Source: Candidatus Proruminimicrobium quisquiliarum (GTDB taxonomy: Bacteria; Elusimicrobiota; Endomicrobiia; Endomicrobiales; Endomicrobiaceae). From it: DNA of 61,409 nucleotides. Shown here one piece after another: positions 43,237 through 51,722 of the stretch. Both the position numbers and the translations under genes were made by a program. Below the pieces are notes generated by a model. It searched no databases. It had not been told where the DNA came from and saw only the letters and a list, made by a program, of their open reading frames with translations. Position 1 is the stretch's first letter, and the number at the start of each line of letters is the position of its first letter. The stretch spans positions 1 to 61,409 of the forward strand of contig JAHDRN010000008.1 of assembly GCA_018433245.1 (NCBI GenBank), written 5' to 3'.

Positions 43237-44544
43237 ATGTCTGAAGAAAAAGAAAAAAAATCAGAACAGTCGGATCAGGTTATGGAACAGACCGTATTGT
43301 CTAAAAAAACAATGGTAGAGCTTGTTAAAATGGCGAAATCTATGAATTTAGAGACGATAACCGGCTTAAAAAAACAGGAATTGATAGCCAAAATTCTTGA
43401 AGCCGAAATGAAGGAAAAAGGTCAGGCTTACGATGAAGGCGTTTTGGAAATCAAACATGACGGTTTCGGTTTTTTGAGATCCGCCGATTACAATTATCTT
43501 TCCGGTCCGGACGATATATATATAGCTCCTCCTCAAATTAAAAAATTCGCGTTAAGAAAAGGAGATACTGTCGGAGGCTATGTAAGACCTCCGCAGAATC
43601 ATGAAAAATATTTCGCGCTTCTGAAAATAGTTTCGGTTAACGGCGAAAAAGATTTGGATAAAATCAGAGAAAGGCCTCTTTTTGATAATTTAACTCCTTT
43701 GTATCCTGATAAAAAAATAATTTTGGAAACGACAACAAATGAAATATCAACAAGAATTATAGATATGTTTATTCCGATAGGAAAAGGACAAAGAGTGTTG
43801 TTAAATGCTCCTCCGAAAACAGGAAAAACCGTTTTATTGCAGAAAATTGCAAATTCCATAACCGAAAATAATCCCGAGATAGTTCTTTTAGTTTTGCTGA
43901 TAGATGAAAGACCTGAGGAAGTAACCGATATGCAAAGATCGGTAAAAGGCGAAGTCGTTTCCTCAACTTTTGACGAACCTTCCGACAGGCATATTCAGGT
44001 TGCCGAAATGGTTTTAGAAAAAGCCAAAAGGCTTGTTGAACACGGGAAAGACGTCGTTATACTTTTGGATTCGGTAACAAGGCTTGCAAGGGCTTATAAC
44101 GCGGCAATACCTTCAAGCGGAAGAGTTTTGTCGGGAGGTCTTGATTCAAACGCTTTGCAAAAACCTAAAAGATTTTTCGGAGCTGCAAGAAATATTGAAG
44201 AAGGCGGAAGTTTAACCATTATAGCGACAGCTCTTATTGAAACGGGAAGCAGAATGGATGACGTTATATTTGAAGAATTTAAAGGAACCGGCAACTGCGA
44301 AGTTTATCTTGACAGAAAATTGGCGGACAGAAGACTTTATCCTGCCATTGACCTGTTGAGATCCGGAACGAGAAAAGAAGAATTGCTTCTTACGGAAGAT
44401 GAAAAAAATAAAATGTGGATTATGAGAAACGTGATGAGCAATATGAATACGATAGAAGTGATAGAAGAGTTAACCAAAAGGATGAAGGCTTCAAAATCAA
44501 ATAAAGATTTCTTGAAGCAGATGGAATTTGCCGGCAAGGAATAA
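43237..44544 (+). CDS. rho: Transcription termination factor Rho
   Basis: This 435-residue hexameric RNA helicase is of typical length, without the large N-terminal insertions of some phyla. It has a short acidic/basic leader, the Rho N-terminal helical domain (about 25-60), the cold-shock-like RNA-binding fold ([15 protein letters not shown]), Walker A ([10 protein letters not shown]), Walker B ([16 protein letters not shown]) and the Q/R-loop region ([21 protein letters not shown]). The start follows ACAGGAGA. Downstream, 18 bases separate it from the cupin regulator. Confidence 0.97.
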   Translation: MSEEKEKKSEQSDQVMEQTVLSKKTMVELVKMAKSMNLETITGLKKQELIAKILEAEMKEKGQAYDEGVLEIKHDGFGFLRSADYNYLSGPDDIYIAPPQIKKFALRKGDTVGGYVRPPQNHEKYFALLKIVSVNGEKDLDKIRERPLFDNLTPLYPDKKIILETTTNEISTRIIDMFIPIGKGQRVLLNAPPKTGKTVLLQKIANSITENNPEIVLLVLLIDERPEEVTDMQRSVKGEVVSSTFDEPSDRHIQVAEMVLEKAKRLVEHGKDVVILLDSVTRLARAYNAAIPSSGRVLSGGLDSNALQKPKRFFGAARNIEEGGSLTIIATALIETGSRMDDVIFEEFKGTGNCEVYLDRKLADRRLYPAIDLLRSGTRKEELLLTEDEKNKMWIMRNVMSNMNTIEVIEELTKRMKASKSNKDFLKQMEFAGKE

Positions 44545-44562
44545 AATAACCGGAGGGTAAAT

Positions 44563-45114
44563 ATGCAGGATGATATAAAAGATATAGGGCAAAGAATAAA
44601 AACTTTAAGGGATATCTCCGATATTTCTCCCGAAACGCTGGCAAAAGAGTTAAATATTGATAAAGAAACGTATGAAAAATACGAAAACGGTCAGCTTGAT
44701 ATTCCGATAGGCATACTTAAGAAAATAGCGGAAAAATTCCGCGTTGAATTTATTACGCTTGCAACAGGGCAGAACCCGCATCTTAACAGATACAGCATCG
44801 TAAGAAAAGGAAAAGGCGTTTCCGTAGAGAGAAGGAAAGAATACGATTATCAGGATATAGCTTACGGTTTTACAAATAAAAAAGCACAGATATTTTTGGT
44901 TACCGCAAAAGATAAAAAAGACGGACAAGTACAGCCGTACTCCCATGACGGGCAGGAATTTACTTACGTTTTGGAAGGGACTTTAAAAGTTTATCTTGAC
45001 GGTAATGAAGTTGTTTTAAATGAAGGCGATTCTTTATATTTTGATTCAAACTGCAAACACTATGTTACCGCTGTCGGATGCGAAACAACAAAATTTATCG
45101 CCGTAGTTTTTTAA
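44563..45114 (+). CDS. XRE-type regulator with C-terminal cupin domain
   Basis: This is a 183-residue protein. Residues 8-62 form a helix-turn-helix of the XRE class ([13 protein letters not shown] ... [15 protein letters not shown]). Residues about 110-180 form a cupin barrel ([19 protein letters not shown], with metal-type His and Glu positions). This architecture commonly regulates, and is encoded beside, a small-molecule pathway gene, here the acyl-CoA synthetase that begins 14 bases later. The ligand is unknown. The start follows a strong GGAGGG site. Confidence 0.88.
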   Translation: MQDDIKDIGQRIKTLRDISDISPETLAKELNIDKETYEKYENGQLDIPIGILKKIAEKFRVEFITLATGQNPHLNRYSIVRKGKGVSVERRKEYDYQDIAYGFTNKKAQIFLVTAKDKKDGQVQPYSHDGQEFTYVLEGTLKVYLDGNEVVLNEGDSLYFDSNCKHYVTAVGCETTKFIAVVF

Positions 45115-45128
45115 GGGGAAGAATTACG

Positions 45129-46790
45129 ATGTTACTTGACAGGTTTCTTAAAAAGAAAGTTTTTTCTTCTTACGATGATTTTTTAGCAAATTATGAAGTT
45201 AAAGTGCCGGAAAATTTTAATTTTGGTTTTGATGTCGTTGACGAGACGGCTTTGCTTGAACCGGACAAAAAATGTTTAATCTGGTGTAACGATAAAGGCC
45301 TTGAAAAAACTTTTACTTTTTCCGATATGAAAAAGTACAGCAACAAAACGGCAAATTTTTTTAAATCGCTCGGAATCAAAAAAGGCGATTTTGTGATGCT
45401 GATTTTAAAAAGACGGTTTGAATATTGGTTTTGCGCCGTCGCTTTGCATAAAATAGGCGCGGTTGTTATCCCCGCTACTCATCTTCTTACGGAAAAAGAT
45501 ATTGTTTACAGAAATAACGCAGCCGACGTAAAAATGATAGTTTCGGTCGGCGAATCAGAAGTCGTGGAACATATTAATAAAGCCGAAAAAAATTCTCCGA
45601 CGTTAAAAATTAAAGTTTCGGTTGACAGAAAAATTGACGGCTGGCATTTTTTTGACGAAGGGATAGAAAAACAGTCCGACGTTTTTGAAAGACCTGCCGG
45701 AGATCTGGCGACAAAAAACAACGATAAATTTTTAATTTATTTTACTTCGGGAACAACTAGTATGCCCAAAATGGCGCTGCACGATTTTACATATCCTTTG
45801 GGGCATATAACCACGGCAAAATACTGGCAGAATGTTCATGATAACGGCTTTCATTTAACCGTGGCCGATACAGGCTGGGCAAAATCCGGCTGGGGAAAGA
45901 TTTACGGACAATGGATATCCGGAAGCGCCGTTTTTGTATACGATCACGAAAAATTTACGCCTATAGATATAGTCGGAGTGATAACAAAACATAATGTTAC
46001 GACTTTTTGCGCGCCTCCAACCGTTTACAGATATTTGATCAAGGAAGATTTGTCAAAATATGATTTTTCAAAATTAAAATACTGCGCCGTCGCGGGCGAA
46101 CCTTTAAATCCGGAAGTTTTGCAGCAGTGGAAAAAACTTACCGGACATACTATAATGGAAGGATTCGGGCAAAGCGAAAGCGCGGTTATGGTAGGAAACT
46201 TTATCTGGATAAAACCCAAACCAGGTTCCATGGGAAAGCCTTCGCCGGCGTATAAAATTGATATACTTGACGATGAAGGAAATTCATGCGAACCCGGCAA
46301 AGAAGGCGTTTTGGCTATAGACGTAAGCAGAGGAAAACCTCTCGGGCTTTTCTGCGGATATTACAAAAATAAAGAAATTACGGATTCCGTATGGAAAAAC
46401 GGATATTACTATACCGGAGACGTCGTATATAAAGACGAAGACGGTTATTTTTGGTTTGTCGGAAGGGCCGACGATGTTATCAAAAGTTCGGGATACAGAA
46501 TCGGACCTTTTGAGGTTGAAAGCGCTCTTCTTGAACATCCCTCGGTTCTTGAATGCGCCATAACCGCCGTACCGGATTCTGACAGAGGACAGATCGTAAA
46601 AGCCACGGTTGTTCTTGCAAAAGGATACCAGCCAAGCGATTCTCTCGTAGTAGAACTTCAAAATCACGTTAAGAAAGTAACGGCGCCGTATAAATATCCC
46701 AGAGTTGTTGAATTTGTCAAAGAACTTCCAAAGACAATAAGCGGCAAAATAAGAAAAGTGCAAATAAGAGAGAATGATAAAAAACAATGA
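45129..46790 (+). CDS. AMP-forming acyl-CoA synthetase
   Basis: This 553-residue protein is of the ANL superfamily. I chose the ATG at 45129 because AGGGGAAGA precedes it and it follows the regulator's stop; an open frame begins inside the regulator gene. Visible: the P-loop-like [36 protein letters not shown], the hinge-region YTGDV and the C-terminal catalytic Lys in TISGKIRK. It activates a carboxylate to acyl-AMP and then acyl-CoA. The sequence resembles acetyl/medium-chain acyl-CoA synthetases, but the substrate is not certain. It is paired with the cupin regulator. Confidence 0.9.
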   Translation: MLLDRFLKKKVFSSYDDFLANYEVKVPENFNFGFDVVDETALLEPDKKCLIWCNDKGLEKTFTFSDMKKYSNKTANFFKSLGIKKGDFVMLILKRRFEYWFCAVALHKIGAVVIPATHLLTEKDIVYRNNAADVKMIVSVGESEVVEHINKAEKNSPTLKIKVSVDRKIDGWHFFDEGIEKQSDVFERPAGDLATKNNDKFLIYFTSGTTSMPKMALHDFTYPLGHITTAKYWQNVHDNGFHLTVADTGWAKSGWGKIYGQWISGSAVFVYDHEKFTPIDIVGVITKHNVTTFCAPPTVYRYLIKEDLSKYDFSKLKYCAVAGEPLNPEVLQQWKKLTGHTIMEGFGQSESAVMVGNFIWIKPKPGSMGKPSPAYKIDILDDEGNSCEPGKEGVLAIDVSRGKPLGLFCGYYKNKEITDSVWKNGYYYTGDVVYKDEDGYFWFVGRADDVIKSSGYRIGPFEVESALLEHPSVLECAITAVPDSDRGQIVKATVVLAKGYQPSDSLVVELQNHVKKVTAPYKYPRVVEFVKELPKTISGKIRKVQIRENDKKQ

Positions 46791-46821
46791 GTTTTGGTTT
46801 ATAAAAAAAATATTTTTTTGG

Positions 46822-46827
46822 TATAAT
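46822..46827 (+). promoter_or_regulatory. Likely -10 box for the barrel-OmpA gene
   Basis: TATAAT within TTTGGTATAATAAC, 37 bases before the start codon. The -35 region is weak, with TTTATA 18 bases upstream as the best guess. Confidence 0.45.
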
Positions 46828-46863
46828 AACTATCATTCATTAAAAAAATTGTGAGGAGATTTT

Positions 46864-48396
46864 ATGATTTGGTTCAGAAAAAACAATTTGACAGGTCTTG
46901 TTGCAATAGCGGCAGTTTTAATTTTTACGGTATGTTTTTCAAAAAACACATCGGCGGCGGACACATCAATATATGCAAATTCGTTGTTAACTCCTTTTTT
47001 AAATGCAAAATCGGAACATGTTTATGACAAAATACAAAGGCAAAATAACGGATGTCCGAAAGAACACACTGCTGTTTGGGCTGAATATTATTTTAACAGT
47101 ATTGAATTTGACGCAAGCAACGACTCGGCAGGGTACAAAAATGTAATTAACGGGATTTTGGCAGGTTTTAATATTTTTGAAACTAAATCGTGGACTCTTG
47201 GAATTATGGCAGGATACGGAGATTCAAAACTTGAACAGGAACAAAACAGCACAGAATCCGATAATTTAAATTTTGGTTTATACGGCGGTTATCAAACCGG
47301 AAACTGGCAGATGAAAAGCATGTTTTTCGGAGGTTATGAAAAGTATAAAACAAAAAGAGCCGGCAATGAAAGCGAATATAACGGATACAGCGCATCTTTG
47401 GATTTGGAATTAGGATATAAAATTGCATTAAACGAAACAAAAGATTTCTTTTTAAAACCTTTTGCCGGAGTTTTAGGTTCATATGTCACTATTGAAGAAG
47501 CAAAAGAAGAAGGAGCAGGCGCTCTAACGATAGGGTCTGACAGTTTAACAATGGCACAGGCAAGAGCAGGGTTGGAATTAAACGGACAAATACAGAAATT
47601 TTCTTGGTATGCAAATGCCGGTATTAGACGCATTTTGACTCCTGATAATACGGAAATAGAAGTATTGACTACGGATACAAAATCAAAAAGCGTTGAAATG
47701 GAATCGGATTTATCATTTTCGGGTGCTTTGGGTGTTGACTATCTGCTTACAGAACATTTAACTTTGTTTGCAAACGGACAAACTTGTTATTCCGACAGGA
47801 CTGACGATTCAAGATCTTATTATTTTAATATCGGTGCTTTGTATAAATTTGGCTGTAAAGATTCTAAAACAAATGAAGAGCCTGTTGCTGAAACAATTGC
47901 GGAACCTGAACAGCCTGTTGCTGAAACAAATGCAGAACCTGCGAAGGTTGTTGAGGAAGAAGTTCAAGAAGCGGATAAAACCGAAATTTTAAATGATGAA
48001 CCGGTTGTGGTAAACAAAGAGGAAGCCGACCTGTTAAAATCAAAACAAACGGCAAAAATTAAATTATATGAAATGCCTCAATTTGAAACGAACAGCGATA
48101 AATTGACGCCGAAAAGCAGAGAGATTGTAAAGCAAATAGCCTCGGCTTTGGAACAATATCCCGGCTCTGAAGTTTTGATAGAGGGACATACCGACAGTTT
48201 GGGAGATGAAGCTGCCAATCAAAAACTGTCTGAAAAAAGAGCGCAAAAAATAGCTCAGACATTAAAAGACGAATATAAAGTTTCAAACAGTTTTGCCGTT
48301 ATAGGCAAAGGAGAAACAGAACCGATAGCCGCTAATGACACTAAGGAAAACAGAGCAAAAAACAGAAGAGTTGAAGTGATTGTTATAAGCAAATAA
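46864..48396 (+). CDS. Outer-membrane beta-barrel fused to an OmpA peptidoglycan-binding domain
   Basis: This is a 510-residue protein. A signal peptide (about 1-32, ending TSAA) precedes an autotransporter-like beta-barrel (about 60-335) of alternating aromatic strands (SMFFGGYEKYKT, YYFNIGALYKF). A Pro/Glu-rich linker (EPVAETIAEPEQPVAETNAE) follows, then an OmpA C-terminal domain (about 400-510). The OmpA signature LIEGHTDSLGDEAANQKLSE and NRRVEVIVI are clear. It likely ties the outer membrane to peptidoglycan. In true autotransporters the barrel is C-terminal and a passenger is N-terminal; here there is no passenger. The start follows GTGAGGAG. Confidence 0.88.
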   Translation: MIWFRKNNLTGLVAIAAVLIFTVCFSKNTSAADTSIYANSLLTPFLNAKSEHVYDKIQRQNNGCPKEHTAVWAEYYFNSIEFDASNDSAGYKNVINGILAGFNIFETKSWTLGIMAGYGDSKLEQEQNSTESDNLNFGLYGGYQTGNWQMKSMFFGGYEKYKTKRAGNESEYNGYSASLDLELGYKIALNETKDFFLKPFAGVLGSYVTIEEAKEEGAGALTIGSDSLTMAQARAGLELNGQIQKFSWYANAGIRRILTPDNTEIEVLTTDTKSKSVEMESDLSFSGALGVDYLLTEHLTLFANGQTCYSDRTDDSRSYYFNIGALYKFGCKDSKTNEEPVAETIAEPEQPVAETNAEPAKVVEEEVQEADKTEILNDEPVVVNKEEADLLKSKQTAKIKLYEMPQFETNSDKLTPKSREIVKQIASALEQYPGSEVLIEGHTDSLGDEAANQKLSEKRAQKIAQTLKDEYKVSNSFAVIGKGETEPIAANDTKENRAKNRRVEVIVISK

Positions 48397-48415
48397 AAAT
48401 ATTTTTTATGATTGT

Positions 48416-48455
48416 AACGGGCTTTCGAAATTTTATTTTTGAAAGTCCGTTTTAT
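48416..48455 (+). terminator. Intrinsic terminator after the barrel-OmpA gene
   Basis: An 11-bp stem (AACGGGCTTTC with GAAAGTCCGTT, one G-U pair) is followed by TTTATTT. Confidence 0.8.
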
Positions 48456-48477
48456 TTGAAAAACAATTTAATTTATA

Positions 48478-48506
48478 TTGAAAAAACAAAAATATAGTGC
48501 TATAAT
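48478..48506 (+). promoter_or_regulatory. Sigma-70-type promoter for the membrane-anchored unknown
   Basis: TTGAAA (48478-48483), a 17-base spacer, then TATAAT (48501-48506), just after the preceding terminator and 47 bases before the start. Confidence 0.7.
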
Positions 48507-48553
48507 AACAATGGAATATTTTCAGTCATATTTTAAAAATGGGAGAATTTTTC

Positions 48554-49333
48554 ATGGAAACAAAATCCGGTGCAAACAAAAAATGGTTTATATTCGGAAG
48601 CATTGTTGTTATTATCGCTATTTCAATTGCGGTTACTCCTATTTTGGTGTCAAAATATATGAAAGCGAAATGGCAGGACGGACCTAAATATAAAGTTAAA
48701 AATCTTCTTATGAATGTTGACGGCAAACTTAAACTTTCAAAAAATGACTCCGTATATTTATCCGGCAGCAACGAATTTTATTATTTTATTGAAAATCCCG
48801 AAAAATTTGATATGAAAAATTATATTGAGAAACAAGTCAGCGTAATAGGAAAAATGAGGATTCCCAAAGAAGGCGACAACGTTGACGGACATCCGATAAG
48901 ACTTTATCTGACGGTTGAAAAATTTATACCGAAAGAAGGATATTCCCGTGAGGCGGGTGCCGTTGACGCTGAAAAAATCTCGCAGGAACTGCAGGAAAAA
49001 TTAAAACAGAAAACATTGAAAAAAATTAAGGCAAGACTTGCCGTAAACGCCATTTTAAATAAACCTGTGCTTTTTGACGTTGTAGAAGGCAAAGTTTCTT
49101 TTGAAACAAGAAAAAATTTGAAAGGAATTGAAGTGCCTATTGTTATAATAACGGATGAATTCGGAGACCGTTTTATGATGCTTGACAAAAATAAAAAATT
49201 AAAACAATTTGAGGGTCAGCATCTTATTTGTTTGGGCAGAGAAGTTTTGCCTCCGGAGAATATGCCGCTTGTTGTTGACGAACTGACTTTTGAAATTTAT
49301 GAGGTTTATAATACAGAGTACAAAAAGCTATGA
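48554..49333 (+). CDS. Membrane-anchored protein of unknown function
   Basis: This is a 259-residue protein. I prefer the ATG at 48554 (METKSGANKK) because GGGAGA lies eight bases upstream; an ATG at 48539 is possible. One membrane segment at about 14-36 (FIFGSIVVIIAISIAVTPIL) is followed by an external domain with two OB-like beta stretches (YIEKQVSVIGKMRIPKE and FEGQHLICLGREVLP). A charged helical linker lies between them. I do not recognise the family. It is a single-gene unit with its own promoter. Confidence 0.7.
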   Translation: METKSGANKKWFIFGSIVVIIAISIAVTPILVSKYMKAKWQDGPKYKVKNLLMNVDGKLKLSKNDSVYLSGSNEFYYFIENPEKFDMKNYIEKQVSVIGKMRIPKEGDNVDGHPIRLYLTVEKFIPKEGYSREAGAVDAEKISQELQEKLKQKTLKKIKARLAVNAILNKPVLFDVVEGKVSFETRKNLKGIEVPIVIITDEFGDRFMMLDKNKKLKQFEGQHLICLGREVLPPENMPLVVDELTFEIYEVYNTEYKKL

Positions 49334-49384
49334 AATTTCACAAATTTTTCACAATTTTTTCTATTATTTTTCAGACAGAGTTTG

Positions 49385-49390
49385 TATAAT
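49385..49390 (+). promoter_or_regulatory. Possible -10 box for the YD-repeat/giant cassette
   Basis: TATAAT in GTTTGTATAATTTG, 36 bases before the start of the YD-like gene. The -35 box is not clear. Confidence 0.45.
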
Positions 49391-49425
49391 TTGTTTGAGG
49401 GGAAAATAGGGAGGAGGTAAAAAAG

Positions 49426-51063
49426 ATGAAAAATATGATTGTTTTGGTATTATCTCTTGTGTTAACGACAGGTAACGCAGGGGCATCTTTTTTAGAAGCG
49501 CCTTCTCCGTATACGTTCGGCCCAGAAGGCAGGACTGTTGCCGATTTGAGAAATTTTGCAACGCCTAAAATGATGGTTAATATACTTCCAAACAGACCGG
49601 TTGTCGCAACAGATTCTTCAGGCAACAGGTTATATTATACTCCCGACGGTAAAATGTCATTAAGCATATCAAAAGACGGTTCAATGAGTTTTTCATTGGG
49701 CGGGACGACAAAAAGTATTGACGCCGAAGGTAATTTAACAAGCATAAGCACCAAAATTTCAGGAACCGATATCGCTGAAGTCAAAAATGAATTCGGAGAA
49801 CTTTTAGGATACAGACAATACAATGCCTCGGGATCTGTTTCAAAAGAATACGACAATCAGGGAAATCTTACAAGAACTTACAATTACGACAAATACGGCA
49901 AAACATTGAGTTATATTACCGATGAAATGTCAAAAACAAAAACAACATACGACGAATTTGGCAGAGAAGTCGCCGTTTATGACGCGGACGGATATATATT
50001 ATCGGCATGCCAGTATCAGGATATAAGCTACGAAAGAGGCGAAGACGGAAAAACTTTAACGGTAATCCAGAAAGACAAAACAGGCAGCCACGGTCTTTTA
50101 GTTTCCAGAGAAAATTACCAGTACAAAAGAGACAGCCTTGATTCTCCTCTTGAACTTGTTCATACTACGACTTTTTTTGATGAAAAAGGTTCTGCTACCA
50201 TTACGAAAGATGCAGATGGTTTTGTTATTTCAAGATTTGTGTATAAACAGGATTCAAACGGCAATCAGGTTTTGTCTGAGATAATAAATCCCAGAACCGG
50301 CGAAGTAACTCATTATACGAACGGCAAAGAAGATAAAACGGTGAACGCCGAAGGCACCGTTATAAAACAATGTTTTTGGAACGGCTCAAAACTTATGTTT
50401 TCCGTTACTTTGGGAGAAGACGGCAAATGGTCTACCATAACCAGAGATACTTACACGGAAGACGCAAAAAACAACGTTTATGACGCAACAGGAAATATTT
50501 TAGAATCAAGAGATCAGGACGGCAATCTTTTGGAAACATATGTTTACAGAGAAGGAGAAACAAATCCTGACGGAACAAAAGTTATCGCTTATGTTAAAAA
50601 TGAGCAGGACGGTTCAATAACTTATTACGATGAATTGGGAAGGCAGACTTATACAAAAGATGCAAACGGCGAAACAATAAAAGAATACAACTGGAACGGC
50701 AATACTCTTGTTTTTGTTTTTAACAATACAACACAAACAACGACCTGGTATAACCAGAGCAAAGAAGACGTATATACTACATTTAACGACAGAATAATAA
50801 CAAAAAATATTTATAGTAACGGGCAGTTAATAGGCGTATGGGATGCTACCACAAACAAGCTGACTGTTATGAAAAATCAGACGCAGTGGATAGTCCTTGA
50901 AAGTTACGGGTCTGAACCTTCTGCTGCTGAAATTGTAAAAATTTTATCTTTTTCAAGTCTTATTGAGAAGAGATATGCCGAGGGAACAGAAGGCGATATG
51001 TCGGATCTTGATTTAAATGCGATGTTAGAGGAGTATTTAAATTCGCAAAGTTCGGGGAATTAA
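49426..51063 (+). CDS. Secreted YD-repeat-like protein
   Basis: This 545-residue protein has a Sec signal peptide (LVLSLVLTTGNAGA). The mature part consists of loosely repeated YD/Rhs-like strands: YDNQGNLTRTYNYDKYG, YDEFGREVAVYDADGY, YDATGNILESRDQDGN, YYDELGRQTYTKDANGE. Known YD repeats form extended beta shells in Rhs and teneurin proteins, often wrapping or displaying a cargo. This one has no RHS core box and no toxin-like tail, so it is not a classical Rhs toxin. The ribosome-binding site GGGAGGAGG is unusually strong. It lies 12 bases before the small membrane protein and shares a likely transcript with the second giant. Confidence 0.8.
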   Translation: MKNMIVLVLSLVLTTGNAGASFLEAPSPYTFGPEGRTVADLRNFATPKMMVNILPNRPVVATDSSGNRLYYTPDGKMSLSISKDGSMSFSLGGTTKSIDAEGNLTSISTKISGTDIAEVKNEFGELLGYRQYNASGSVSKEYDNQGNLTRTYNYDKYGKTLSYITDEMSKTKTTYDEFGREVAVYDADGYILSACQYQDISYERGEDGKTLTVIQKDKTGSHGLLVSRENYQYKRDSLDSPLELVHTTTFFDEKGSATITKDADGFVISRFVYKQDSNGNQVLSEIINPRTGEVTHYTNGKEDKTVNAEGTVIKQCFWNGSKLMFSVTLGEDGKWSTITRDTYTEDAKNNVYDATGNILESRDQDGNLLETYVYREGETNPDGTKVIAYVKNEQDGSITYYDELGRQTYTKDANGETIKEYNWNGNTLVFVFNNTTQTTTWYNQSKEDVYTTFNDRIITKNIYSNGQLIGVWDATTNKLTVMKNQTQWIVLESYGSEPSAAEIVKILSFSSLIEKRYAEGTEGDMSDLDLNAMLEEYLNSQSSGN

Positions 51064-51075
51064 AGCAGGAGAGTT

Positions 51076-51678
51076 ATGGACAGATTAACAGTAAACTTTT
51101 CAAAAAGTACTGTGAAATTATTGCACAAGGTTATTGCTTGTGCGGTTCTGTTTTGTATTATAGCAGGTTCGGCTGAATCCGTAACTTTTACAAATATTAA
51201 TTTAACGTTCACCGATTCAATGAGAGTATCGGCCGATACTTTGTTATCTCAATTTTTTTCCGTATCAACATTGCCGGTAAATGCCATATCAAAGATGTTT
51301 ATTGAAACAGTAAATAAAACTAATGTTGCAAAGGATTCTTCTTCACAAAAACATAAAGATAAAAAAGCTAAAGAAGGAAGCAGCGCAAGGGCATCAGCAG
51401 GGTATTCTATAATACCAAACAATATAATAAATTCTCTTAATTTTGTTAATAAAATCAGGTATTTGAATGTATCTGATAATTTTGTAAGCGTTACCTATCA
51501 TAAATTGCTTAATTACAGAATTTTAGAAAGAGATAAAGTGCGATGTCTGGATATGTTTATAAAATTTAATATAATGTTGTTATTACTATATATATTACTT
51601 ACAAGACGTAATATAAGCAGCGATGACAATATTATAAATACAATAAATAAAAATAATATGATAGCTCGGCTTGTATAA
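51076..51678 (+). CDS. Small membrane protein of the giant-protein cassette
   Basis: This is a 200-residue protein. One hydrophobic segment lies at about 15-33 (LLHKVIACAVLFCIIAGSA) and a second near 150-175 (FIKFNIMLLLLYILL), with a Ser/Lys-rich external stretch (SSQKHKDKKAKEGSSARA) between. I know no family match. The start follows CAGGAGAG. Its stop codon lies in the loop of the first of two hairpins that separate it from the giant gene. Its position suggests a partner or anchor for the flanking secreted and giant proteins. Confidence 0.65.
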   Translation: MDRLTVNFSKSTVKLLHKVIACAVLFCIIAGSAESVTFTNINLTFTDSMRVSADTLLSQFFSVSTLPVNAISKMFIETVNKTNVAKDSSSQKHKDKKAKEGSSARASAGYSIIPNNIINSLNFVNKIRYLNVSDNFVSVTYHKLLNYRILERDKVRCLDMFIKFNIMLLLLYILLTRRNISSDDNIINTINKNNMIARLV

Positions 51679-51713
51679 AGCCGAGCTATTTTGCGTTTTA
51701 TATAACGCAAAAT
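51661..51713 (+). promoter_or_regulatory. Twin perfect hairpins ahead of the second giant gene
   Basis: Hairpin 1 (51661-51689) has a 12-bp stem ATAGCTCGGCTT/AAGCCGAGCTAT with a 5-base loop that holds the stop codon of the previous gene. Hairpin 2 (51688-51713) has a 10-bp stem ATTTTGCGTT/AACGCAAAAT. Hairpin 2 abuts the GGGGG ribosome-binding site of the giant gene. Neither has a long T run, so attenuation, processing or translational control is possible. Confidence 0.7.
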
Positions 51714-51722
51714 GGGGGTAAA

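Noticed and set aside
45078-45128. Extended N terminus of the acyl-CoA synthetase
   Set aside because: It lies inside the upstream regulator gene; the ATG at 45129 has a proper ribosome-binding site.
49426-51063. Classical Rhs toxin with immunity gene
   Set aside because: There is no RHS core box, no toxin-like C terminus, and the next gene is a membrane protein unlike known immunity proteins.
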